Source of the DNA: Megalopta genalis
Taxonomy: Eukaryota; Arthropoda; Insecta; Hymenoptera; Halictidae
Assembly (NCBI RefSeq): GCF_051020955.1
Contig: NW_027476109.1
Span: forward strand, 372,001-436,000
Direction of reading: 5' to 3'
Length of the DNA stretch: 64,000 nt
Below, in pieces: positions 1 to 7,935 of this stretch. Position numbers and translations under genes: made by a program. The notes under the pieces are model-generated. The model saw only the letters and a program-made list of their open reading frames with translations. It ran no database searches and was not told where the DNA came from. Position 1 is the first letter of the stretch, and each line of letters starts with the position of its first letter.

Positions 1-378
1 CACGGGAACTCTTGAAGAACACTACCGCGGCTCCCCCTCGCCTGGCCGGCCATCAGGATGGTAACGATGGCCGGCCGCGTCCCGGGGGGAAAATAAAATA
101 AATCCTCCCCCCTAAAATCCATTTAAATTCGGCGGCGCGAGGGGTCGCACCCCGCACCGCCCCGACACGGCGACCGCGCGATAGGTGACCAGGGCCCCCG
201 CCCTGATCACAGCGGCCGCCGGGGGGACGACGAGTATATTGGAGGAGGATCACAGTTAAACCTCGCCTCCTTCAGGCGACTCGTCATCCCCCACTCCCAA
301 CAGTGGACGTCCTCCTCTGTTGGCGGGCGGCGGGCAATGAAACCAGCATATTCTGGTACACCCGCCGCCCGCCTACTC

Positions 379-3300
379 TCAGCTGCCCGGGGTTTCTCGG
401 CGTGGGCGCGCACGCCGTCCCCGGGCACGTCGGGCGGGATCGGTTAGCTCCCGATCCCGCTCGGCAGCCTCCTTCCGCGACATAACCTCCTCGCAGAAAG
501 AGATTGCTGCCGCCCACTTCCCCGGGCCCTCCAGCATGGCCCCAACTAGGCTGGAGAGTGCGAGGTCGTGGCCGACTTCTCGTTTTAGGACTCGGCGCAG
601 CGCTGAAAAGGCGGGACATTCCTCCAGCGTGTGCTGCGCCGAGTCCTCCTCCGCGCCACAATGGTGGCACACCGTCGTCGCTTCCCGCCCGATGCGACAC
701 AGGTAGACACCGAAGCAGCCATGCCCGGTGAACACCTGCGCCGCTCGGTAGGAGAGCCTGCCATGCCGTCTCTCCCGCCACGAGGTGAAGTGCGGCAGGA
801 GAGCCCCGGGGACGCGCTCGCCGGCGTGGGAGCAAAGCTCGGCACGCCATCTGGCGAGCGCTAGTCTCCGGGCCTGGAGCTCGAAGCCCTCGACCGTCTC
901 ACGCTCCGGCGGGGCCCCTCGAGCACGGCTGGCGATGCTAGTGCGCCTATAAACATAGGCGCGAACCGCCGCCTGAAGCTCGAAGGGAAGTTCTCCCGCC
1001 AGAGCAAGCGCCGCCACGGTAGACGTGGTGCGGTAACCTCTTATGAGGCGGATGGCCATCCGCCTCTGCAGCCGGCGCAACAACAGCGTGTTGCGCCGGC
1101 TGGTCATCACGTGCGGCGCCCATATTGGGGCACCGTATAAGGCCATAGACCGCACCACGCCCAGGTATAGGCGGCGCACCAAATCTCCCGGTCCCCCGAG
1201 GTTGGGCAGCAGGCGGCCCAAAGAGGCCGCCGCCTTTTCGACTCGGGGGACGAGACGGTCGAGATGCGCATCGAAGCTCCAGCGGCTGTCGAGGATCAGT
1301 CCGAGATATTTCAACTCGGACTTCACCTCTACGCAGGCTTCTCCAACCCGGATCCACGATCTGGCCGGTGGCCGAGACCGAGGCCGTCCGTGAAACCAGA
1401 CAGCCTCGGCCTTCTCCGGGGCTATTTTCAGCCCCAAATCGCGGATCCTCGCGACGACGGCTGCCACCGCAACCTCTGCCCGTCGGATGGTCCTCTCGAA
1501 GGTACTCCCGACGGCGACCACCAACGTGTCGTCCGCGTAGCAGACGAGGGTGGCACCGTCGGGCAGGGAGGCTTTCTCCAGGACCGCGTTGTAACCCAGG
1601 TCCCACAGGAGCGGTCCTAAAACGGACCCCTGCGGTACCCCGCGGTCCACTTCCCTCCGTATCATCCCGCACCGGCCCGGGTATTCAACCCACCTGTCCC
1701 GCAGGTAGGCCCCGATCACCCGCCTCAGATAGGGAGGCACCTGGTGATCGACGAGGGCCCCCCTAATGGCGGACCAGGGCAGGGTGTTGAACGCATTGAC
1801 GATGTCAATGGACACCGCCAAGCACACCCCGCCCCTTGCCACGGCATTGTCCGAGAGGGACTTGAGACGGTCGATTGCGTCGACCGTCGATCGCCCCTCC
1901 CGGAAGCCAAACTGGCAGTCCGCCAGATCTGGGCCGTCGCGGGACAGGTGTCTGGAGAGGCGGGCAACAATGATCTTCTCGAAGATCTTGCCCGCCTCAT
2001 CCAGGAGACAAATGGGCCGGTACGCGGAGGGAGAATCCCCCGGCCTCCCATCCTTCCTCAAGAGGACCATCCGACTTTCTCTCCATAGGTCGGGGAACGT
2101 CCCCGACCTCAGGAGCCCAGAGTAGAGGCTCCTCAGCCTCTCCCCCAGGACGCTCGTGGCGAGCAACCAGACCCGGCCGGGGATACCGTCCGGCCCCGGG
2201 GCGGTATTCTTGCCCCGGAGCCATTTGACGACCCCGGCCATCTCCTCCGGCGCGACCTCAAGATCCGGGGACCACTCATGTTCCTCTGGCTCAGGGACGG
2301 GCCGGGACGGCCCCTCGCTAACGGGGAATAAAGCGTCCACGACCCGCCCGAGCAGCCCCGGATCCAGGCTCTCCGTCACGGGGGGCGCCCAGGGACGCAA
2401 TCGTCCCAATGCCATCTTGTATGGGCGCCCCCACGGATCTCGGTTTAGAGAGCCGAGGAGATCGCGCCAGGCCTGGTCCTTCGCTCGCCTGATGGCCAGC
2501 TGCAGGGCGACCACCTTCTCCCGATATCGCCCGTACAGCTGGGCAGCCAGCACATCGTCCGTACGTCGTCGTCGACGGGCGCGAGCGTACTGGCGTCGCG
2601 CGCGGACGCACTCGGTGCGTAATTCAGCTATCGCACGCGACCACCAGTACACAGCCTTCCTCGGGAAGACCCTGGCCCGGGGCATGGCGACGTCGCAAAC
2701 CGACGTCATTGCGCCCCGGAACCAACGGGCCTCCCCATTCCCGTCGACTGGCCCGGCCGGTGTTGCTGGCCAGGCCACGACGTGGGCTGCCGCCATCAGA
2801 GCGTCCTGGTCGAGGCGCTTCAGCGCCCACCGCGGTTGAGGCGATCCTTCATCAGCGGGGCGACGACGGGGTGTCGATGGTGGGGCGGCGGAGAGGTCGA
2901 GAATTATGTATCTGTGGTCAGACAACGTCTCGACCCCTTCCGCCACCCTCCACCCCGTAATACGGCGCGCGGCCGGGGGCGTTGCCCACGAAAGGTCAAC
3001 GATGGACCCCCCGTTATGCCGCACGCACGTATGGACCGAGCCCGTATTCAGGAGACGGAGCTCCAGTCCCGCCGCCCAATCCAGCACCTCCCGGCCCCTC
3101 GAGTCAGTCCCGGGGGAACCCCAAGCCGTGGCCTTGGCATTGAAGTCCCCCAGGACCAGCACCGGACGGGGATGGCAGCGGGAGACGCATCTCCCTACCC
3201 CGTCCAGATACTGCTCGAACTCTTCGAGGGACCACCTTGGAGGTGCGTATATCGCCACAACCGCGGTTCCGCCCCAATCAACGGCCACGTATCCCAGGCC

Positions 3301-3522
3301 GCGCTCGATAACCGAGCACGGCGGGGACCCCGACCTCCCAGCCCAAATAATCGCGGCGGAGCCAATCGAGTCCCCCATCCAGTGTGGATGTTTGGGGACC
3401 CTGTGCGGCTCCGCCACGACTGCCAACCCGGCACCCCGCTCGGCCAGGCATTGAAACAGGAGATCCTGCGCTCTGGCCGAGCAGTTGAGGTTAACTTGTA
3501 TTATCGGGCCCGGGGGCCCCAT
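379..3522 (-). CDS. ORF2 polyprotein, copy 1: APE-like endonuclease + reverse transcriptase + CCHC (1047 aa)
   Basis: This is the enzyme of target-primed reverse transcription: it nicks the target repeat and copies the element RNA from the exposed 3' OH. The N-terminal APE-like endonuclease spans about residues 6-210, with E38 (AEPH), Y92 (IYAPP), D126/N128 (LGDFNAK), D176 (SIVDLS) and S201-D202-H203. The RT covers about 430-750, with GFREGRST at 539-546, motif A D573 (SIDIVNAF), motif B GVPQGSVLGP at 628-637 and motif C CYADD at 661-665. A C-terminal CCHC (C952, C955, H964, C969; C-x2-C-x8-H-x4-C) and a basic tail follow. I see no RNase H domain. The start is the ATG that overlaps the ORF1 stop (TAATG). 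Copy-specific changes include SEGPSRP near 402-408, WAPHVM near 801 and YRAAQV near 925. Confidence 0.95.
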   Translation of the reverse strand: MGPPGPIIQVNLNCSARAQDLLFQCLAERGAGLAVVAEPHRVPKHPHWMGDSIGSAAIIWAGRSGSPPCSVIERGLGYVAVDWGGTAVVAIYAPPRWSLEEFEQYLDGVGRCVSRCHPRPVLVLGDFNAKATAWGSPGTDSRGREVLDWAAGLELRLLNTGSVHTCVRHNGGSIVDLSWATPPAARRITGWRVAEGVETLSDHRYIILDLSAAPPSTPRRRPADEGSPQPRWALKRLDQDALMAAAHVVAWPATPAGPVDGNGEARWFRGAMTSVCDVAMPRARVFPRKAVYWWSRAIAELRTECVRARRQYARARRRRRTDDVLAAQLYGRYREKVVALQLAIRRAKDQAWRDLLGSLNRDPWGRPYKMALGRLRPWAPPVTESLDPGLLGRVVDALFPVSEGPSRPVPEPEEHEWSPDLEVAPEEMAGVVKWLRGKNTAPGPDGIPGRVWLLATSVLGERLRSLYSGLLRSGTFPDLWRESRMVLLRKDGRPGDSPSAYRPICLLDEAGKIFEKIIVARLSRHLSRDGPDLADCQFGFREGRSTVDAIDRLKSLSDNAVARGGVCLAVSIDIVNAFNTLPWSAIRGALVDHQVPPYLRRVIGAYLRDRWVEYPGRCGMIRREVDRGVPQGSVLGPLLWDLGYNAVLEKASLPDGATLVCYADDTLVVAVGSTFERTIRRAEVAVAAVVARIRDLGLKIAPEKAEAVWFHGRPRSRPPARSWIRVGEACVEVKSELKYLGLILDSRWSFDAHLDRLVPRVEKAAASLGRLLPNLGGPGDLVRRLYLGVVRSMALYGAPIWAPHVMTSRRNTLLLRRLQRRMAIRLIRGYRTTSTVAALALAGELPFELQAAVRAYVYRRTSIASRARGAPPERETVEGFELQARRLALARWRAELCSHAGERVPGALLPHFTSWRERRHGRLSYRAAQVFTGHGCFGVYLCRIGREATTVCHHCGAEEDSAQHTLEECPAFSALRRVLKREVGHDLALSSLVGAMLEGPGKWAAAISFCEEVMSRKEAAERDRELTDPARRARGRRARPRRETPGS

Positions 3523-5717
3523 TACACAGCCGTGTCCATCGCCGTCACGGCCGCGGATGCGGTGGCGTCAGGGACTTTAGTGGCCCCATTCGCCCCCGCG
3601 GGTGCGGCGGTAGCATCAGGCGGTGCCGCCTTTTCGTTGCTGGCCACGGTGGTCGCTGCCTTGGCCATCGTGGTTTCCTTCCCTTTTTTATTGAATCTGG
3701 CAGACGACCTTTGGCCGCCTACCTTGCCTCGCCTCGCACTGACAGGACACGCCCGGCCGCCGAGGCGGTGACCAGAAGGCCTGCCCGCGCCCGCACAAAG
3801 CGGACAATTGGGCGTGGCCGTGCAGGCTGCCACCTTATGGTCCCGACTGCCGCATCTATAGCAGCAGTCGGACCTATCCTCGGCAGAAGTGCACCGCTGA
3901 CTGGTGTGGCCAACATCAAGGCAACGGTAACACTGCAGAGGCCGGGCACTCAGGGCCTCCACGACTGCATGGGTCCAGCCGACGGTTATCCGGCCCGCGA
4001 CAGCAACCTTGCGAGCGGCCGCGGCAGGACATCGGACCCAGAGTGTGCCCAATCCCGAGGGGGAAGACCGGATTTCGCCGGTATTGATGTCCCCCTCGCT
4101 GCACCCGCCCACGCGGGCAACAGCCGCAGCGACCTCCGCCGGCGTGGTCGAATCGACCAGGCCGCGCACCCTAAGGTCAGCTTTTTTGACCGGACGCGCG
4201 ACCTTTACGCCGGTGCCTGCCAGCGCTTCCGCCACTTTTGTGGCGAGGACGGTGGCCTTGGCGGCCCCATCGGTGCCAGGGACTTCCAAAATTAACCCCC
4301 CAGTCACCGCCCTTCGCGGCCTCAGCGAGGCGATGCCAATTTCTGCCAGGTCCACCTTGGACCTGGCAGTGGCCATCGCCTGCGCGTAAGTAATGTCCAC
4401 GCCAGACGGAACCGTTATGGTAACCGCTGCTGTGCGTGGCGGTCGCGGAGGCAGGGGTGTCTTCCTGGGGGCCGCCGGGACCACCCGTCCTTTTTTGTTA
4501 TTCGCCGCAGCAGTGGCCTTGGCAGCCGCCTTTTTAGCCTTGCGGCCAACCACCTGGGACCACGCCTCCTGGGGCGGAGGCGCGGCAGAGGGTAGCGCCG
4601 ATTCTGCTCGCGGTCGAGCGGGCTCCGTCTGGGCCGCTATAGCCGCCCCAGCTTTCCCACCTTTCTTCTTCTTCTTCGTCTTCCGCCCCACCCTGTCCGA
4701 AGACTGTGAGGGGACGGACGGCCCAGGTGCCACCGATCGCAGGGCCGAGTCCGTTCGCGGCGCGAGCTCCCTCCTGAATGACGCCAATTTGGCGTCTATC
4801 AGGGCGCTTATCTGCGCCAGAAAATCTGCGGGCGCAGTCGCATGTGGGGGCGAGGACTTTTCTTGCCCGGAGCGTTGGCAGTCCCGGGCGGCGACGATCG
4901 GCGGCGATACTGAGCCCCCTCCCGGGCGCGGCGGCGGAGGCATTGCGGCAGCAGCCGTACTCGCCTCCACCACCTGCCGGAGCCGAGCCACCTCCGCCCG
5001 CAGCTCCGTCATTTGCCCCCTGAGGACGGCATTCTCTGCCTCCAGGGCACGCGTGGCGTCGGTAGCTGACCTAACCGCAAGCTCGGACACCCCCACCCTG
5101 CCGTTTAAGGCGGCCACCCTTAGGGCGCGGGCCAAATTGCCCTTCAGCCCCTTTGACACGCCGGAGATCCTGGCCACTTCATCCAGGCTCTCCAATATAG
5201 CGGCCGCGACATCGCGCGTTGGACGGTTGCGGAAATTTTCCGCTATATCCGTCTCGTCCGGGAGCGGGACGCTCGACCGCGATGGTCTCGGCACGGGGGC
5301 TCCCGGGTCGAATATCGCCGCCACCTCCCTTGCCTCGGCCTCCAGCTGCGAAGCCTCGGCCAGCCTAAGTTTGGCCTCTGCGAGGCCAACATATTCGCCG
5401 GTCGTCGGCGGCCGTCCTCTTTTCCTCGCTGACGACGAGCCCGGGACACTCTGCGATGAGTGGTGGGAGGAGACAGAGAAATCTGACTCCTCCCCCTCAT
5501 CGCACTCACCAAGGCCCGCTGCGGTCCTCTTTTTGCCGCGTGTCGCCGAATGCCTCCGCGACACCGGCTCTGTGCATCTTTTGAGGCGCACGATAGGCCC
5601 GCGCACCTCCACCTCACGCTCGTTTCCCCCCTCCCCGGTTGTTTGTGAAAAAGTAGACTCCATACTTAATCCCACGAGTGTGGTCGGAAAGGAGGTCACC
5701 CCGGGTAGAGCCGCCAT
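3522..5717 (-). CDS. ORF1 Gag-like RNA-binding protein, copy 1 (731 aa, three zinc knuckles)
   Basis: A nucleic-acid-binding Gag-like protein, expected from R1-clade elements to package the element RNA and carry it to the target. The N-terminal ~100 residues are Ser/acidic, followed by a short AT-hook-like KRGRPP near 99-104. A heptad-like Leu-rich stretch at about 224-252 suggests a coiled coil. A poly-Lys run (TKKKKKK) at about 346-352 looks like a nuclear localisation signal. The segment at about 430-590 has the predicted alternation of strands and helices of Gag-type RRM domains. Three CCHC knuckles follow: C596-x2-C-x4-H-x4-C609, C619-x2-C-x4-H-x4-C632 and C638-x2-C-x8-H-x6-C657. The start ATG has G at -3 and G at +4, with an in-frame TAG five codons upstream. 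The N terminus is of the TSFPTTLVGLSMES type, shared with copies 5 and 9. Confidence 0.93.
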   Translation of the reverse strand: MAALPGVTSFPTTLVGLSMESTFSQTTGEGGNEREVEVRGPIVRLKRCTEPVSRRHSATRGKKRTAAGLGECDEGEESDFSVSSHHSSQSVPGSSSARKRGRPPTTGEYVGLAEAKLRLAEASQLEAEAREVAAIFDPGAPVPRPSRSSVPLPDETDIAENFRNRPTRDVAAAILESLDEVARISGVSKGLKGNLARALRVAALNGRVGVSELAVRSATDATRALEAENAVLRGQMTELRAEVARLRQVVEASTAAAAMPPPPRPGGGSVSPPIVAARDCQRSGQEKSSPPHATAPADFLAQISALIDAKLASFRRELAPRTDSALRSVAPGPSVPSQSSDRVGRKTKKKKKGGKAGAAIAAQTEPARPRAESALPSAAPPPQEAWSQVVGRKAKKAAAKATAAANNKKGRVVPAAPRKTPLPPRPPRTAAVTITVPSGVDITYAQAMATARSKVDLAEIGIASLRPRRAVTGGLILEVPGTDGAAKATVLATKVAEALAGTGVKVARPVKKADLRVRGLVDSTTPAEVAAAVARVGGCSEGDINTGEIRSSPSGLGTLWVRCPAAAARKVAVAGRITVGWTHAVVEALSARPLQCYRCLDVGHTSQRCTSAEDRSDCCYRCGSRDHKVAACTATPNCPLCAGAGRPSGHRLGGRACPVSARRGKVGGQRSSARFNKKGKETTMAKAATTVASNEKAAPPDATAAPAGANGATKVPDATASAAVTAMDTAV

Positions 5718-6087
5718 ACCCGGGGAAGGCTAATACGCCCGGGGGGTCGCCAGGTACCCCGGGGTTGTCCGCTAACGATTGGTGCACCCACCAACCATAG
5801 CTGGCGCTTACTCCAGCTACGCCCTCTTCACCGCGCAACACTGCTTGGGGCTAGGGATTTTTTAGAGAGGTTGTCATCCTCGCGGCCCGGCCGGTTAAGG
5901 CAAGACCCCCGTTCCTGTAAAACATGACCACAGGTTTACGGTATGTGTCCGACTTTAGTTGGCCCCTCACCTCAAGCCACTCCGGCATGGTAGAACCTGC
6001 CAGGGAATAAATTCCCCGCCGGCACAGCCTTGAGGATCATTAGGGCACGAAGCCCCCCCACCACGACAAGGTAGCGGACAGGGGGGG
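5718..6087 (-). promoter_or_regulatory. 5' UTR of copy 1 with hairpins (internal promoter presumed, not seen)
   Basis: These 370 nt separate the element 5' end from ORF1. Two adjacent perfect inverted repeats lie at 5779-5794 (TTGGTG/CACCAA, loop 4) and 5798-5819 (TAGCTGG/CCAGCTA, loop 8). The 5'-terminal nonamer TGTCCGCTA (6080-6072) is perfectly complementary to TAGCGGACA (5775-5767). Several upstream ATGs precede ORF1. Non-LTR elements of this clade normally carry an internal promoter here, but no recognisable core element can be proven by eye. Confidence 0.5.
5851..5988 (-). CDS. Conserved 45-codon upstream ORF in the 5' UTR (speculative)
   Basis: The reading frame starts MPEWLEVRGQ and ends in LKNP before a TAG. 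Its ATG has A at -3 (ACCATGC). It is open and exactly 138 nt long in all seven full-length copies: here, 13401-13538, 22644-22781, 30865-31002, 39725-39862, 54807-54944 and 61062-61199. Scattered amino-acid changes occur (Gly to Ser in copy 3, Glu to Val in copy 9, Thr to Lys in copy 13). I recognise no domain. It may be a true peptide, a translational regulator of ORF1, or chance in a family of near-identical copies. Confidence 0.25.
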   Translation of the reverse strand: MPEWLEVRGQLKSDTYRKPVVMFYRNGGLALTGRAARMTTSLKNP

Positions 6088-6101
6088 ACCTTGACATAAC
6101 C
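6088..6101 (-). repeat. Spacer 1: one unit of the 11-bp repeat
   Basis: Plus strand A + CCTTGACATAA + CC. The sense strand reads poly(A)-GG-TTATGTCAAGG-T and then the seven C residues of copy 1. This is the target repeat left between copies 1 and 2. Confidence 0.9.
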
Positions 6102-7387
6102 TTTTTTTTTATTTTACGTGGAGGAAATCTGCTCGCCAGACACCCCCGCCCCGCCCGGGGGAGCGGGACGAGGGTAGTGTGGGGTTTGACCCACTAAAAC
6201 CTCCACGGCGACCTGAGGACGCAGGACCGATCGCTGGCGATTCAACGGGGGAGCCACGGGAACTCTTGAAGAACACTACCGCGGCTCCCCCTCGCCTGGC
6301 CGGCCATCAAGGTGGTAACGATGACCGGCCGCGTCCCGGGGGGGGAAATAAATCCACCCCCCTAAATCCATTTAAATTCGGCGGCGCGAGGGGTCGCACC
6401 CCGCACCGCCCCGACACGGCGACCGCGCGATAGGTGACCAGGGCCCCCGCCCTGATCACAGCGGCCGCCGGGGGGACGACGAGTATATTGGAGGAGGATT
6501 ACAGTTAACCCTCGCCTCCTTCAGGCGACTCGTCATCCCCCACTCCCAACAGTGGAGGTCCTCCTCTGTTGGCGGGCGGCGGGCAATGAAACCAGCATGT
6601 TCTGCTACACCCGCCGCCCGCCTACTCTCAGCTGCCCGGGGTTTCTCGGCGTAGGCGCGCACGCCGTCCCCGGGCCCGTCGGGCGGGATCTGTAAGCTCC
6701 CGATCCCGCTCGGCAGCCTCCTTCCGCGACATAACCTCCTCGCAGAAAGAGATTGCTGCCGCCCACTTCCCCGGGCCCTCCAGCATGGCCCCAACTAGGC
6801 TGGAGAGTGCGAGGTCGTGGCCGACTTCTCGTTTTAGGACTCGGCGCAGCGCTGAAAAGGCGGGACATTCCTCCAGCGTGTGCTGCGCCGAGTCTTCCTC
6901 CGCGCCACAGTGGTGGCACACCGTCGTCGCTTCCCGCCCGATGCGACACAGGTAGACACCGAAGCAGCCATGCCCGGTGAACACCTGCGTCGCTCGGTAG
7001 GAGAGCCTGCCATGCCGTCTCTCCCGCCACGAGGTGAAGTGCGGCAGGAGAGCCCCGGGGACGCGCTCGCCGGCGTGGGAGCAAAGCTCGGCACGCCATC
7101 TGGCGAGCGCTAGTCGCCGGGCCTGGAGCTCGAAGCCCTCGACCGTCTCTCGCTCCGGCGGGGCCCCTCGAGCACGGGCGGCGATGCTTGTGCGCCCATA
7201 AACATAGGCGCGCACCGCCGCCCGAAGCTCGAAGGGAAGTTCACCCGCCAGAGCAAGCGCCGCCACGGTAGACGTGGTGCGGTAACCTCTTATGAGGCGG
7301 ATGGCCATCCGCCTCTGCAGCCGGCGCAACAACAGCGTGTTGCGCCGGCTGGTCATCACGTACGGCGCCCATATTGGGGCACCGTAT
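6102..7387 (-). mobile_element. Copy 2: 5'-truncated element (1.29 kb)
   Basis: Short poly(A) tail (9 T on the plus strand, 6102-6110), 3' UTR 6111-6627, then only the last quarter of ORF2. The 5' break at 7387 falls inside the ORF2 codons for LYGAPIW and joins directly to CCTTGACATAA. Hairpin 1 is at 6247-6291. Hairpin 2 at 6298-6330 carries one arm mismatch (ATGACCGGCC). The 5' truncation is the usual result of incomplete reverse transcription. Confidence 0.93.
6628..7387 (-). pseudogene. ORF2 C-terminal fragment, copy 2 (about residues 797-1047)
   Basis: The frame is open from the break to the normal stop and keeps the C-terminal CCHC motif. The endonuclease and RT domains are both missing, so it cannot be active. 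Changes include FELRAAVRAYVYGRTSIAAR near residues 847-866 and ARLRRETPGS at the C terminus. Confidence 0.92.
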
Positions 7388-7400
7388 CCTTGACATAACC
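7388..7400 (-). repeat. Spacer 2: one unit of the 11-bp repeat
   Basis: CCTTGACATAA + CC, with no extra base between the truncated 5' end of copy 2 and the unit. The 19-T tail of copy 3 follows. Confidence 0.9.
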
Positions 7401-7424
7401 TTTTTTTTTTTTTTTTTTTATTTT
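7401..7424 (-). other. Poly(A) tail and terminal AAAATAAA of copy 3
   Basis: The sense strand ends CACGT-AAAAT-A(19). The AAAAT that precedes the tail occurs in essentially every copy, and with the first A residues it creates AATAAA directly at the tail. The tail abuts GG-TTATGTCAAGG, as expected when reverse transcription is primed from a 3' OH ending in CC. Confidence 0.8.
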
Positions 7425-7555
7425 ACGTGGAGGAAATCTGCTCGCCAGACACCCACGCCCCGCCCGGGGGAGCGGGACGAGGGTAGTGTGGGGTTTGACC
7501 CACTAAAACCTCCACGGCGACCTGAGGACGCAGGACCGATCGCTGGCGATTCAAC

Positions 7556-7600
7556 GGGGGAGCCACGGGAACTCTTGAAGAACACTACCGCGGCTCCCCC
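7556..7600 (-). other. 3' UTR hairpin 1 (13-bp stem with one G-U pair)
   Basis: Sense RNA arms GGGGGAGCCGCGG and CCGUGGCUCCCCC pair over 13 positions, with one G-U wobble and a 19-nt loop. The wobble pairs only in the sense RNA (the opposite strand would have A-C), which favours an RNA fold. It is present at the same distance from the tail in copies 2-15, and copy 8 changes only the loop. A role as reverse transcriptase recognition site is inferred. Confidence 0.65.
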
Positions 7601-7606
7601 TCGCCT

Positions 7607-7639
7607 GGCCGGCCATCAGGATGGTAACGATGGCCGGCC
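7607..7639 (-). other. 3' UTR hairpin 2 (10-bp stem)
   Basis: Perfect arms GGCCGGCCAT and ATGGCCGGCC with a 13-nt loop, six nt from hairpin 1. It is perfect in most copies, with single mismatches in copies 2, 13 and 14. Together with hairpin 1 it forms a structured block 130-220 nt from the poly(A) tail. Confidence 0.65.
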
Positions 7640-7935
7640 GCGTCCCGGGGGGAAATAAATCCTCCCCCCTAAAATCCAATTAAATTCGGCGGCGCGAGGG
7701 GTCGCACCCCGCACCGCCCCGACACGGCGACCGCGCGATAGGAGACCAGGGCCCCCGCCCTGATCACAGCTGCCGCCGGGGGGACGACGAGTATATTGGA
7801 GGGGCATCACAGTTAGCCCTCGCCTCCTTCAGGCGACTCGTCATCCCCCACTCCCAACAGTGGACGTCCTCCTCTGTTGGCGGGCGGCGGGCAATGAAAC
7901 CAGCATATTCTGGTACACCCGCCGCCCGCCTACTC

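Larger units (their letters stand above)
1..6087 (-). mobile_element. Copy 1: TRAS/SART-like (R1 clade) non-LTR retrotransposon, full-length except 3' end off window
   Basis: The sense strand is minus, so the 5' end lies at 6087. The 5' UTR is 5718-6087 and begins with seven C residues (plus-strand G run 6081-6087). ORF1 is 5717-3522, ORF2 is 3522-379, and the visible 3' UTR is 1-378. Alignment with copy 2 shows that about 145 nt plus the poly(A) tail lie off the left edge. The UTR hairpin GGCCGGCCAT/ATGGCCGGCC is at 44-76. No LTRs and no internal introns are evident. The APE endonuclease, the RT and the R1-type C-terminal CCHC place it in the R1 clade. The TRAS/SART assignment rests on the tandem-repeat target. 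Confidence 0.93.

Noticed and set aside
284..850. Minus-strand 188-codon frame overlapping the end of ORF2 and the 3' UTR in every copy
   Set aside because: It is an alternative frame of ORF2, Arg/Gly/Pro-rich and without domain features. It starts at non-ATG or arbitrary codons.
4393..5733. Plus-strand open frame of about 446 codons, repeated in each full copy (for example 11950-13284, 21189-22526, 59608-60945)
   Set aside because: It is antisense to ORF1 in GC-rich sequence with few stops; its composition is low-complexity Ala/Ser/Arg, with no recognisable domain. It is a shadow of ORF1.
6102..6110. Poly-T runs as transcription terminators
   Set aside because: On the sense strand they are poly(A) tails at the 3' ends of the elements.
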